In this document: piece after piece, positions 8,561-16,931 of the stretch
How the letters are laid out: each line of letters begins with the position of its first letter
Position numbering within the stretch: the stretch's first letter is position 1
Source of the DNA: Deltaproteobacteria bacterium
GTDB taxonomy: Bacteria > Myxococcota_A > Polyangia > JAAYKL01
NCBI GenBank assembly: GCA_016936575.1
Contig: JAFGXQ010000087.1
Coordinates: 1 to 34,397, forward strand
Length of the DNA: 34,397 nucleotides
Reading direction: 5' to 3'
Notes under the pieces: model-generated
Seen by the model: only the letters and a program-made list of their open reading frames with translations
What the model was told of the DNA's origin: nothing
The model's database searches: none
Program-made: the position numbers and the translations under genes

Positions 8561-9308
8561 TCGAAGTGGGGGAAAGCGATTTGACTTTGGCGGGTCGGTG
8601 TTTCAATCGAAACACATACGAACGAAGCAGCACCAGTGGAACTCGGATAAACGCTGTGTACAGAGAAATTCCTGATTTTTCGGTGGCGTAAATGGGTCGA
8701 ACGGTAACCTGCGAAAGCCGTGCGTTGATGGTGAACAGGTGGGCCAGAATATCGTTCGGAAACCCATAGCGGGCATATATGCGTTCCAGCCGTAGTCTGG
8801 TCAGCGCGTGTCTGGAAATGGCGGTATATCCGCACTGGGAATCCCGAACCTCCAGATATCCGGAGGTGATTCGTGTCAGCAGGGACAAGGCGTGATTGCC
8901 GAAAAAGCGCAGCAGCGGCATCACCTTGAACACGCCCTTCCACGACAGCCTGTCGCCTTTGCAGTAATCGGCCAGATCGGAAACCACCGGTGATACGATG
9001 GCATGTAAGTCGTGGGGATCCATCTGAGCATCACCGGCCATGACGGCGATCACATCGGCCTGCAACTGCATGCAGCGGCGGTATCCCGAAATGATGGCAG
9101 CGCCCACCCCCTGGTTCTGCCCGTGAGATATCAGGTTGATTTTGGGGTGGTGCATCTGTTCAATTACCTTCGCGGTTTCGTCTGTGCTGGCATCATTCAC
9201 AATACAGATGTAATCCACATAGTCCGGAATGGACGAAATGGTTTTTTTCAGCAGCAGTGATTCATTGTAGGCGGGAACCACCACTGCGATGGATTTTCCG
9301 TCGAGCAT
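8547..9308 (-). CDS. Glycosyltransferase family 2 (GT-A, DPM-like)
   Basis: Protein of 253 residues. The GT2 fold begins at IAVVVPAYNES, continues with the acidic strand IVNDASTDET and the DXD-like metal site GDAQMD, and has GVGAAIISGYRRC as in dolichol/polyprenol-phosphate glycosyltransferases. The C-terminal 40 residues are basic with a short hydrophobic stretch, not a clear membrane domain. It probably loads a sugar onto a polyprenyl phosphate or a nascent glycan; the substrate is not predictable. It is the upstream gene of the pair with the GT4 enzyme and divergent from the lipoprotein at 9391. Confidence 0.88.
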   Translation of the reverse strand: MLDGKSIAVVVPAYNESLLLKKTISSIPDYVDYICIVNDASTDETAKVIEQMHHPKINLISHGQNQGVGAAIISGYRRCMQLQADVIAVMAGDAQMDPHDLHAIVSPVVSDLADYCKGDRLSWKGVFKVMPLLRFFGNHALSLLTRITSGYLEVRDSQCGYTAISRHALTRLRLERIYARYGFPNDILAHLFTINARLSQVTVRPIYATEKSGISLYTAFIRVPLVLLRSYVFRLKHRPAKVKSLSPTSIERA

Positions 9309-9348
9309 GGCAGCTATATATCACAGCCGATTTGAAAAGAAATTGCAA

Positions 9349-9640
9349 AAATCAGATGGCACTTCGACATTTTGTGTCTATGGTTGGCACGTGAACGATT
9401 TTCGGCCGAAAAATCAGAGTTTCAGTCCCTTTTTCCTCTTGCAGTGGCGAGGGTGGGCAGCGATGTTGGTTGTGATGTGCGCCTGTTCTCCATCGGGGAC
9501 AGGCACTGAATTTGAACCGAACGAGTCAACGGTTCAGCCCGCCCCTGTTGTGCCTGTACAGACCAACCCCCACTGTGAAAATATACCTGCCAGCGGAGAA
9601 ATTTGGATTCGCGGCGCACAGATTCACGCCGCGGCGTATT
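9349..9640 (+). repeat. 5' part of STN/PilP-like gene duplicated at 15333-15630
   Basis: The segment containing the start region, signal peptide and first domain strand reappears at 15333-15630 with many exact runs, including the shared stretch around ATTTTGTGTCTATGGTTGGC and GATTCGCGGCGCACAGATTC. Copy one carries a short extra stretch within the signal region. The match fades just after the GCGGCGTA of each copy, beside the 3' end of hipA in copy two. Confidence 0.85.
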
Positions 9641-10431
9641 TTGTCGCGCGCGTTTTCAACATGCCGATTGTGGTGTTCGGCGGCACATCGAAACCGCTGT
9701 TTGTGCATCTGCCGCAAAAAGATACAGAATCCGCGATGAATACATTGGCGGCAGCGGCGGGGATGCGTGCGATTCAGTTGCACCAAACATGGGTATTGCT
9801 TCCAGACCAATTTTCCCAAGAACTGACCGATGTCGAAGCGACTCAAACCCCCGATATGGAAGTAGAATGGGAATTGTATCTGGTGGATCTTCGGACGTTG
9901 CTCGACACTCTGCGTGTTTCATTGGTTGATGACCGGGTATCAACGACGGTGACCGGGCGTTTTTCGGCATTCGGTCGACTCGGAAAAACACAGATGCTGC
10001 AGTTATTGACGAGGGTGAGCGGCGGCAGTCTGAAACGGCGAGGACAATCGTGGAAAGCAGCGGGCGTCTGGCGGCTTCCGGCGAATACAATTCCATACCA
10101 GCCGCTGGAAGACGGTTGTCACGAATTGCCGATGCGGGATGTGCGGCTTTCGCGTACACGTGTTTCGGAGATTCGTTTGCAGGCAACGACAGTGGGTGCA
10201 GCGCCTTCGGCATTGCTGGTTTCAACGACTTCCACCTGTGGTGTTCCCGCGGCGATGGTGCGAAAAAACACATTTGTCGGGGCGCCGCTAACCGAAAATT
10301 GCGGCTATGAACAATGCAATTACCAGGTGCACGACATTCGCCGTGACAAAGCATTTCTCACACTGGATTCCGGCCGATGTGACGTGCCTCTGCAAATGCA
10401 GGAGTTGGCGCTGCTCTCATGTGATGACTGA
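9391..10431 (+). CDS. Lipoprotein resembling secretin N-domain (STN) and PilP-like modules
   Basis: Predicted lipoprotein of 346 residues. The GTG at 9391 is chosen because the homologous fragment at 15376 keeps the same start and signal (NDFR-KNQSFSPFFLL) and a lipobox-like CAC follows. Two STN-like segments are suggested, at about residues 65-130 (WIRGAQIHAAAYFVARVF, then a VHLPQK strand) and 165-225 (VDLRTLLDTLRVSLVDDRVS). The C-terminal part (about 250-340) reads like PilP: LRLQATTVGAAPSALLV-type strands, FVGAPLTENCGYEQCNY and a final strand before DSGRC. PilP and secretin N-domains form the periplasmic part of type IV pili and secretion systems. These assignments rest on pattern only. 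No pilus genes are nearby. Confidence 0.6.
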   Translation: MNDFRPKNQSFSPFFLLQWRGWAAMLVVMCACSPSGTGTEFEPNESTVQPAPVVPVQTNPHCENIPASGEIWIRGAQIHAAAYFVARVFNMPIVVFGGTSKPLFVHLPQKDTESAMNTLAAAAGMRAIQLHQTWVLLPDQFSQELTDVEATQTPDMEVEWELYLVDLRTLLDTLRVSLVDDRVSTTVTGRFSAFGRLGKTQMLQLLTRVSGGSLKRRGQSWKAAGVWRLPANTIPYQPLEDGCHELPMRDVRLSRTRVSEIRLQATTVGAAPSALLVSTTSTCGVPAAMVRKNTFVGAPLTENCGYEQCNYQVHDIRRDKAFLTLDSGRCDVPLQMQELALLSCDD

Positions 10432-10675
10432 GTAAAAATAAGCGGCAACAATCCTCGTCGATTTCAGAGCAATAGCAAGGTTCTACGGAGCTATGAGATT
10501 TCATAGTCACCTTGTCATTGGGCGAAAGAAATATAACAACTTTGCACCATTTTTTTAGGACTTCATGCGCGGCCATCGGGAGGAAGCAGATTATAAAACA
10601 AAATCGCCATTTGAACATGTAACGATGGACAAGTTGGAAAATCTATTATATATCTGTGCCAACCATGGAGACTAA

Positions 10676-10900
10676 ATGTTTATTTTCAGCCAACGCAATG
10701 ATGTTGTATTCGCTCGCGCGTTATCTCTTCTCTTCTCTTCTCTTCTCTTCTCTTCTTTTAGCAAAGGAACAGTCTACCCTTTTCTAGTACGCAGTAAATT
10801 CGTATTATTTGACGAGTTCGCATTTTCAGGATTTCCGAGATTCATTCTTTTCCAATTCAGTTGGCATTTTTCAAAACAGCGCAGTCCGCCCCGGAATTAA
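10676..10900 (+). CDS. Possible short ORF spanning a TCTTC microsatellite
   Basis: A 74-codon frame begins with ATG preceded by GGAG at 5 nt spacing. The repeat encodes a Leu-Phe-Ser-Ser run within a weakly signal-like N-terminus; the rest is Phe-rich with no domain I recognise. Each repeat gain or loss would shift the frame and meet a stop at 10759 or 10785, so if translated it would be phase-variable. It could also be untranslated leader for the downstream operon. Low confidence that it is a real gene. Confidence 0.2.
   Translation: MFIFSQRNDVVFARALSLLFSSLLFSSFSKGTVYPFLVRSKFVLFDEFAFSGFPRFILFQFSWHFSKQRSPPRN
10726..10755 (+). repeat. Pentanucleotide microsatellite (TCTTC)6
   Basis: Six perfect TCTTC units in a row, seen directly, about 210 nt upstream of the lipoprotein/metalloprotease operon start. 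Pentamer arrays of this length are typical slipped-strand contingency loci. Confidence 0.95.
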
Positions 10901-10965
10901 CGCAGGAACTAACGCAGTATTTCGAAAAATTTTTTTTTCAAACCAACTCGTGGAGGAACAAAAAT

Positions 10966-11727
10966 ATGAAAAAATATATTGAAATAATTTTTGTAACCGC
11001 TGTCATAGTCGCTGGTTGTGATACTGAAAACATTGCATCCCAACGCCTCACTTCTGAAAAATATCTTGCAGAAGAAATCACCCCGACAGATTTATCTTCC
11101 AATGCTTTGTCCGATGTCTATGGTGGGCCGACATCCCCGGTGCGAGTCACGATAGACGAAATCAAAAACAAAGAAAATGAAACAATAAGCACTCTTACCA
11201 TTTCTGCTACCAACACCTGCGAAGTGGATTTAATTGTCCGCGCAAAAATATCAGCAGTAGGTCTTCTGGCATTTTCAGAAGAAATTGTCCTGTCTCAAAA
11301 GACGTTGAAGGCGGGAAAAACTCAAACATGGGCTTTCCCAGTGAAAAATTTGCCGTTCGAAAGCGCATCCGTTATTTCGCAAATCGAGGCGAGCGTTCAA
11401 TACAAAGAAACAAACGAAAAAGAGTTTACCGGTACATTTTCATCGGAGCACTATTACTACCTCTCAGGAGAAAACGAAGATGAAATTAAAATCTTTAACG
11501 AAGAATACTTTCTACGAGAGCACAAAGGCAAACTGAGACCCCTCGGATATGATGTCAAAAAAACTTCATATTTGGGAAAAATCAAAAAGTCTGATGGTAC
11601 TGTTGAAGAAATAACGTCCGAAAGCATTGGTATGCAGATTCTTGACGATGAAGGATATGTGGTGGGAACCGTATTGGACGAACAGGAATATGACCCGCGC
11701 TATACGGACGAGGAGGCAGAATTATGA
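10966..11727 (+). CDS. Lipoprotein of unknown function, first gene of metalloprotease operon
   Basis: Predicted lipoprotein of 253 residues. ATG 10966 has GGAGG 9 nt upstream and gives a signal with lipobox VAGC (C18); the longer TTG frame to 10861 lacks both. After the Cys comes a Ser/Thr/Glu-rich stretch, then a region rich in predicted beta strands (about 45-165, with VRVTIDEIKN, TLTISATNTCEVDLIVRAKI and LKAGKTQTWAFPV), like an extracellular Ig-type sandwich. The last 80 residues are highly charged. The stop overlaps the metalloprotease start as ATGA, so a complex or substrate relationship is plausible. Lysine/AAA-rich codon use and higher AT differ from the flanking genes, hinting at transfer. 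No family recognised. Confidence 0.8.
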   Translation: MKKYIEIIFVTAVIVAGCDTENIASQRLTSEKYLAEEITPTDLSSNALSDVYGGPTSPVRVTIDEIKNKENETISTLTISATNTCEVDLIVRAKISAVGLLAFSEEIVLSQKTLKAGKTQTWAFPVKNLPFESASVISQIEASVQYKETNEKEFTGTFSSEHYYYLSGENEDEIKIFNEEYFLREHKGKLRPLGYDVKKTSYLGKIKKSDGTVEEITSESIGMQILDDEGYVVGTVLDEQEYDPRYTDEEAEL

Positions 11728-13010
11728 CAACCGCTCAAAAAATTGGAGTGTTTTTTACACTATTCACAACCGTCTTCTGTACCTCCATCTTTGCCGACAC
11801 CTCTTACAGAAAATGGTGTGCAAAATGGCCTACTAAATTTATCGATGGCGGATACGGAGAAGATACTTTCACTGCGCAAGACACATATGAATACACGCCG
11901 GCGAAGTTTGCCCAGGCCAGAATCCGTATCACCGGGGAGCCATACCATTTTGAAGGTTATCTGGACGCGGACGGGTGCACTCCTGCGCTATTGACTGAAA
12001 CAGACACCTCCTATGAATTTAACATATGGTACACACGTTATCGAAATGGACGTAATATATATATCAACGCAGAGGAATTCGCCCCCTCTCCAGCATACAA
12101 AAGTAAAACGATACTTATCGGCGGAATCGCTTCGACATCAAATGTAAACGCCACCTACACCGCATGGAACTCCAGAACCAATCTGGCGCAACTGGCAGGT
12201 CTGGCGTTAAATTATTATTCCAGTAGAAACTGGCCAAGTGCTTCCGTTACATACATTTCAACCGATGATAATCCCAATTGTGCCGTCGACGGTGGGACTT
12301 GGGCCCATGAAAATTTCATCTGCATTAATACAGATTATGTTACTTCCGACAGTAGTCATTATGATCATGCCAGATACAAATTTGTTGTCGCCCATGAAAT
12401 GGGTCATCGGCAAGCTCAAGGAGTGGGAGGTGTGGGAGGTCATGACACTATTGATTATAGTCCCCGATGGCCGACATATACTGAAGAAAGCCCATGCAAT
12501 TGTATTCGAAATACTGGCGACCCTGCAACCGCTCCTGGTTTTTGTTTCAGAGCGAGAATGGATGTACAAACAGCGGCCGGTGAAGGCTGGGCGAATTTTT
12601 ATGCAGCCGCTCTTCTGAATGACCGCTCCAGTTCAAATGGATACATGGCGATATGGAATAATACCTACAAACTGGTATACATCTTTGCGATATGGGATTC
12701 CACTCCACCGATACAATACAACATGCTCAGTCGGGAACGATGGATGGAAAGTTTCTGCGAAGAAAACATGCCCAACAAAGGTATCATGGGAGACTGGTCA
12801 CAATTTTTCTGGGAGCTGTGGACGTTGGGCAGCTATAACATGGATATTGCCGCAATCAGTGCAATATGGGATACCAATTACGACGACTATCATACCGCCG
12901 GAACAGAAGGACAATGGGGAACACTGGTAGACACTGTCGATGATCTGATGACAAATGATTATGTGCTCAATTTCCAAAACAAAGGCGACGCAACCGGAGT
13001 AAATCACTGA
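11724..13010 (+). CDS. Secreted HExxH zinc metalloprotease-like protein
   Basis: Protein of 428 residues with an N-terminal signal peptide (about 1-25, ending ..SIFADTS, no lipobox). The motif VVAHEMGHRQAQG (HEMGH at 224-228) is a zinc-binding HExxH, and GEGWANFYAAAL with E287 could give the third, Glu, ligand as in gluzincins. The region before it (about 90-220) is aromatic- and Asn-rich; the C-terminal 140 residues are Trp-rich. Several Cys pairs fit an exported protein. It is probably a peptidase acting outside the cytoplasm; family and substrate are not recognised. It is coupled at both ends: ATGA with the lipoprotein and TGATG with the FGE-like gene. A fragment of its 3' end recurs at 17450. 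Confidence 0.75.
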   Translation: MTTAQKIGVFFTLFTTVFCTSIFADTSYRKWCAKWPTKFIDGGYGEDTFTAQDTYEYTPAKFAQARIRITGEPYHFEGYLDADGCTPALLTETDTSYEFNIWYTRYRNGRNIYINAEEFAPSPAYKSKTILIGGIASTSNVNATYTAWNSRTNLAQLAGLALNYYSSRNWPSASVTYISTDDNPNCAVDGGTWAHENFICINTDYVTSDSSHYDHARYKFVVAHEMGHRQAQGVGGVGGHDTIDYSPRWPTYTEESPCNCIRNTGDPATAPGFCFRARMDVQTAAGEGWANFYAAALLNDRSSSNGYMAIWNNTYKLVYIFAIWDSTPPIQYNMLSRERWMESFCEENMPNKGIMGDWSQFFWELWTLGSYNMDIAAISAIWDTNYDDYHTAGTEGQWGTLVDTVDDLMTNDYVLNFQNKGDATGVNH

Positions 13011-14131
13011 TGAAAATTTTTATACACTATATCCTAATTTTCTTGATACCTATCTTTCAAATGGGAATGGTTGGTTGCTCAAAGAAGACAGAAGTATCAG
13101 ATGATGATTCCGGGTCGGATGTAACAGACAATCAAAACAGTTCAGATGAAACCGATTCGTCTGATATAAGGTACTTCGACACCGACCCGCAAAGTGAATG
13201 CCCTCACCCCAAGGTTGTTGAAAACTGTACAGACGGGTGGTGCGAAATCCCCGCAGGCTGTTACATTTGGGGCTCCCCTCCGGATCAACTCTGTCGCGGC
13301 GCAAACACAGAAACACAAGTGCAAGTCACATTGACACGAACATTTGTCATTCAACAAACCGAAGTAACGCAATCCCAGTGGGGGTCAGTCGGGTTTCCAA
13401 ACCCGGTAGTAAACGGTGAAAACGGAAATGACGATGTCGGTGCAGACAAGCCGGTAGCATATATAAACTGGTACGAAACCATGGCATATGCCAACGCACT
13501 TTCTGAAAACGAAGGATTCGACACCTGCTATAACCTCTCCAGCTGTACCGGCACCATCGGCTCGGGCTGCTCGGAAGGTGACGATCACTGTGACGACGAC
13601 GACCAGCAAACAGTTTTTATGTGCACTGAAGACCCGCACAAATACGACGACTGGTACAGCTGCCCGGGCTATCGCCTACCTACCACAGCCGAGTGGGAAT
13701 ACGCCGCAAGAGCCGGAACTTCCACCGCGACGTATAATGGCGACTTTGATGAATCCCTTGAGTACTTTGAATTCATGATTGAACCTTCATTGGATCCTAT
13801 TGCATGGTACCGTTCAACTGAGAATGCCGGTTCGTTGCATGACGTGGCTCAAAAACAACCAAACAGATGGGGACTATACGACGTTCTCGGTAACGCGGAT
13901 GAATGGATTGACTATGTTTTCACGGGTTTCAGTCTTGCCACAAATGAAGGAATTGATGGCCCGCTGATAGACCCGATCGGAAGCAGAGATGAAGCGGTTT
14001 TGAGGCGTTCTACGAGAGGAGGTAGCTACTACCATAGTCCTTGTCGTACTTCCGCCACAACTAATACAGAACATTTGTCTAATGATCGTACATCATATAG
14101 CGGATTTCGTTTAGTGCGAACACTATTGTAA
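13010..14131 (+). CDS. FGE/SUMF1-like lipoprotein 1
   Basis: Lipoprotein of 373 residues with lipobox MVGC (C23), a Ser/Asp-rich linker (about 24-62), and a formylglycine-generating-enzyme-fold domain from about residue 75 to the end. Family landmarks are CEIPAGCYIWGS near the start, TEVTQSQW, YRLPTTAEWEYAARAGT in the middle, WGLYDVLGNADEWI, and RGGSYY followed by GFRLVR. Canonical FGE oxidises a sulfatase Cys to formylglycine with two active-site cysteines in the RGGSY region; here only one Cys follows (SPC), so the role is probably different, for example ligand binding or another modification. An extra Cys-rich insert (about 175-215) is present. The ATG overlaps the metalloprotease stop. 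Confidence 0.85.
   Translation: MKIFIHYILIFLIPIFQMGMVGCSKKTEVSDDDSGSDVTDNQNSSDETDSSDIRYFDTDPQSECPHPKVVENCTDGWCEIPAGCYIWGSPPDQLCRGANTETQVQVTLTRTFVIQQTEVTQSQWGSVGFPNPVVNGENGNDDVGADKPVAYINWYETMAYANALSENEGFDTCYNLSSCTGTIGSGCSEGDDHCDDDDQQTVFMCTEDPHKYDDWYSCPGYRLPTTAEWEYAARAGTSTATYNGDFDESLEYFEFMIEPSLDPIAWYRSTENAGSLHDVAQKQPNRWGLYDVLGNADEWIDYVFTGFSLATNEGIDGPLIDPIGSRDEAVLRRSTRGGSYYHSPCRTSATTNTEHLSNDRTSYSGFRLVRTLL
13130..13372 (+). repeat. Near-identical segment shared by the two FGE-like genes
   Basis: This segment matches 14311-14553 closely; the encoded residues are identical for 70 positions and then differ at one position in the next eleven. Homology is much weaker before it (signal peptides) and after it (C-terminal halves), which suggests recent local duplication or gene conversion. 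Confidence 0.85.
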
Positions 14132-14199
14132 ACGTACTGGAGTTATTTTCTACATCACTCAGCATATCCCAATATGCAGAATGAATTTTCAAGGAATAA

Positions 14200-15321
14200 A
14201 TGAAACCATTTTTTACGCTAATAGTACTGATTCAACTGGCGCACCTTTGTTTCGGTTGTTCTAAAAAGGCTGCTGTTTCAGAGGATGACTCTGCGACGGA
14301 TACGATAAACAATCAAAACAGTTCAGATGAAACCGATTCGTCTGATATAAGATACTTCGACACCGACCCGCAAAGTGAATGCCCTCACCCCAAAGTTGTT
14401 GAAAACTGTACAGACGGGTGGTGCGAAATTCCCGCAGGCTGCTACATTTGGGGCTCCCCTCCGGATCAACTCTGTCGCGGCGCAAACACAGAAACTCAAG
14501 TACAAGTCACATTGACTCGTTCATTTGTCATTCAACAGACAGAAGTCACCCAGGCCCAGTGGGAAGCAGCGGGATTTCAAAACCCTGTTGTCGATGGAAT
14601 CAACAGTCAGGATGTCGGTTCGAACAAACCCGTTGTCTACATTAATTGGTACGAAACCATGGCATATGCCAACGCACTTTCTGAAAATGAAGGATTCGAC
14701 ACCTGCTATGACCTCTCCAGCTGTACCGGAACCATCGGCTCGGGCTGTCCGGAGGGCGATGATCACTGTGATGTGGACGATGTTTCAATCGATGTTTTCA
14801 TGTGCACTGATGACCCGCATAAATACGATGACTGGTATGCCTGCCCGGGCTATCGCCTGCCTACCACAGCCGAGTGGGAATACGCCGCAAGAGCCGGAAC
14901 ATCCACCGCAACGTATAATGGCGACTTCAAGAATGTACTTAACTCCAATGACTTCCAGATAGAATCTACATTAGAACCAATTGCGTGGTATCGTTCTTCT
15001 GAAAATGCCGGCTCAATTCATGACGTATCTCAAAAATATCCCAATAGATGGGGGCTATACGATATACTTGGAAATGCAAATGAGTGGATCGATTATGTGG
15101 TTACAGGATTCAGTTTGGCGATCAATGAAGGTGTTAACGGCCCTCTTGTTGATCCAATGGGAGTTAAAATACCAACAACAGCAAGGCGAGGACAACAGGG
15201 CGGTAGCTATCGCAAACATGCCTGCCTTATGCAGGTTGCATGGCAGTCTGAAAGTGGCGCTGATGATCGCACTTTAGCAGATGGTTTCCGTTTGGTACGC
15301 ACTTTACTCGCGAATAAATAG
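14200..15321 (+). CDS. FGE/SUMF1-like lipoprotein 2 (tandem paralogue)
   Basis: Paralogue of the preceding gene, also 373 residues, with AAGGA 5 nt before ATG and lipobox CFGC (C20). Residues 38-107 match residues 41-110 of paralogue 1 without a difference, while the C-terminal parts (for example RGGSYRKHACLMQ versus RGGSYYHSPCRTS) diverge strongly. The same fold landmarks are present, again with a single Cys after RGGSY. The pattern of an identical front and variable back fits gene conversion or diversification of a ligand-binding tail. It follows paralogue 1 after 68 nt with no terminator seen, so it may be in the same operon. Confidence 0.85.
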   Translation: MKPFFTLIVLIQLAHLCFGCSKKAAVSEDDSATDTINNQNSSDETDSSDIRYFDTDPQSECPHPKVVENCTDGWCEIPAGCYIWGSPPDQLCRGANTETQVQVTLTRSFVIQQTEVTQAQWEAAGFQNPVVDGINSQDVGSNKPVVYINWYETMAYANALSENEGFDTCYDLSSCTGTIGSGCPEGDDHCDVDDVSIDVFMCTDDPHKYDDWYACPGYRLPTTAEWEYAARAGTSTATYNGDFKNVLNSNDFQIESTLEPIAWYRSSENAGSIHDVSQKYPNRWGLYDILGNANEWIDYVVTGFSLAINEGVNGPLVDPMGVKIPTTARRGQQGGSYRKHACLMQVAWQSESGADDRTLADGFRLVRTLLANK

Positions 15322-15375
15322 GAAAAATTAAAAAATCTGACGGCACTGTCGACATTTTGTGTCTATGGTTGGCAC

Positions 15376-15606
15376 GTGAACGATTTTCGGCGGAAAAATC
15401 AGAGTTTCAGTCCCTTTTTCCTCTTAGCGATGTTGGTGGTTATTTGCGCTTGTTCTCCGCCCCGGTCAGACGCTGAAATTCAACCGGCTCAAGTAACGGT
15501 TCAGCCCGCGCCTGTTGTATCGGAACCTGCACTCCCCCGTTGTGAAAATATATCCGAAAACGGAGAAATCTGGATTCGCGGCGCACAGATTCACACCGCG
15601 GCGTAA
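15376..15606 (+). pseudogene. Truncated copy of the STN/PilP-like lipoprotein gene
   Basis: The frame from GTG 15376 encodes 76 residues that match the first part of the protein at 9391, including the signal (FSPFFLLAMLVVICAC), QPAPVV and EIWIRGAQIHTAA. It ends at a TAA where the intact copy has TAT (Tyr), and homology is lost about 25 nt later at the hipA stop. The remaining 270 residues are missing here, although a 3' remnant of the same family lies beyond hipBA at 17681. The 32 nt before the frame (15321-15352) resemble an internal part of the lipoprotein gene at 11574-11605 (27 of 32 identical), so this is a splice of pieces. Confidence 0.8.
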
Positions 15607-15635
15607 TTTGCCGCGGGCGTTCTCTGCGATGCGGT

Positions 15636-16931
15636 TCAGAAGTCGAGACGCAATGATTTGTATATTGCATCGCGCTGTTGAATGTTCACGCCTGCGTCGT
15701 CGGCATAATCCCGCCAGTTTGTTACAGTCCGCAGCACCTCTTCGAGCACGCGTTTCGCTTCTCCCCGCTTTAGTCGTGCGACATCGCCGCACGCCTCAAA
15801 ATCAGATCGTGAAAAGTGATCACGTTTGCCATTCACGGTCATCTGATGTTGGGCGGTCCACCTGCCCTCTGGGTAATAGCTGTATGTCATATCGTACGCA
15901 GGCGCCAGTGACCATTGGCCTGACCGGTCCATTAGAAATGCAATATTTTTTACGTGATCATCCTGATTTCGGGCCACAACGTTGAATACCATCCGCCTGA
16001 ATAACTGCGACGTCGCCGCCGCAGTCAGCCCCAGTCTCCGCGATACATCCATTGCCTGCTCATAGGCGTGGGCGCCTGCCTGATTGAAATCCATATGGGC
16101 CAATGCACCCAGCGTCTGCATGTGGCGCTTGCTGTTCTTCACGCGATCAAATCGTCGGGTCATAAAATGCCGCCGTCCCCCTTCTTCCAGCAACCGGCAT
16201 TCACTCATTTCAATGCCGCAATCGCACGCCATTTTGTAGTACGCATACTCGATAGCGCCATATCCCTGCGGATCGGCCAGATCTCTGTCACGGTTATTGG
16301 AAATACCATCGAACTTCAGCAGCCAGTGCTCGAACCCTGTTGCAAGGGTGGTTTGGCCGCTGCGCACTTTGCCGGTTGTCGGATTCCAGGCAATAACTGC
16401 TTTGGCTCTGGCCCCACCAGCGGAAGTTCCCACCTTTAATATGTCTCCAATGGCCAGAGATGGTTCGGCAGCAAATGATGTATTCAACTCATCCCGGTGG
16501 GACAAAATCGCGTTCGCCAATTCAACTAGATGTGCCACAGACAATGCGGCTTCTCCACTCGACACAGGTCCAGTGGCGGGGGCGTATTCCAGCGCCCCCA
16601 TACCGCGGGCTCCGGTATAGCACAAACGCTCCACTGCGTTAAATGACGATGGCGAACGTCCCTGTCGCGCCAGCCAGGCGTCAATCAACGCGTTGCCAAA
16701 CGTATCGGGCAGTGAGTCCGCCAGCATGCCCGGCAATCCATAGAAACTTTGTTTCGAAAGTGTTGGAAATTCATACACCATGTTGCCCGTTGGCATCATA
16801 AGCGGTGATGGCGAAATGCCACTTTGGGTAAATCGAGCATCGTATTGAAACCGTGCCGTCTGCCACCCGTCCTTCATCATCACCGCACCTATAGTGGTGC
16901 CCCACATTTTCACTTCAGCGATAGTCGTCAT
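15636..16931 (-). CDS. hipA: HipA-type Ser/Thr kinase toxin
   Basis: Type II toxin-antitoxin kinase of 431 residues. The N-terminal subdomain (about 1-120) has the HipA look (LADSLPDTFGNAL). The kinase core includes the glycine-rich P-loop-like GTSAGGARAKAVIA (168-181), WLLKFDG, and the catalytic RNQDDHVKN (321-329, with D324 the likely catalytic Asp) followed by the metal-binding LAPAYD (D347). E. coli HipA phosphorylates glutamyl-tRNA synthetase and causes dormancy; the target here is unknown. The start overlaps hipB by 4 nt (ATGA), as usual. All key motifs are intact. It is on the opposite strand to the surrounding gene fragments. Confidence 0.93.
   Translation of the reverse strand: MTTIAEVKMWGTTIGAVMMKDGWQTARFQYDARFTQSGISPSPLMMPTGNMVYEFPTLSKQSFYGLPGMLADSLPDTFGNALIDAWLARQGRSPSSFNAVERLCYTGARGMGALEYAPATGPVSSGEAALSVAHLVELANAILSHRDELNTSFAAEPSLAIGDILKVGTSAGGARAKAVIAWNPTTGKVRSGQTTLATGFEHWLLKFDGISNNRDRDLADPQGYGAIEYAYYKMACDCGIEMSECRLLEEGGRRHFMTRRFDRVKNSKRHMQTLGALAHMDFNQAGAHAYEQAMDVSRRLGLTAAATSQLFRRMVFNVVARNQDDHVKNIAFLMDRSGQWSLAPAYDMTYSYYPEGRWTAQHQMTVNGKRDHFSRSDFEACGDVARLKRGEAKRVLEEVLRTVTNWRDYADDAGVNIQQRDAIYKSLRLDF

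Larger units (their letters stand above)
10432..10965. other. Gene-poor AT-rich stretch with microsatellite and small hairpins
   Basis: No convincing gene lies here. It contains a CTATGA-gatt-TCATAG palindrome at 10491-10506, the TCTTC microsatellite (10726-10755), one weak 74-codon frame, and a TAACGCAG direct repeat of period 12 (10898-10905, 10910-10917) ahead of the lipoprotein operon, whose promoter is presumably here. Confidence 0.5.
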
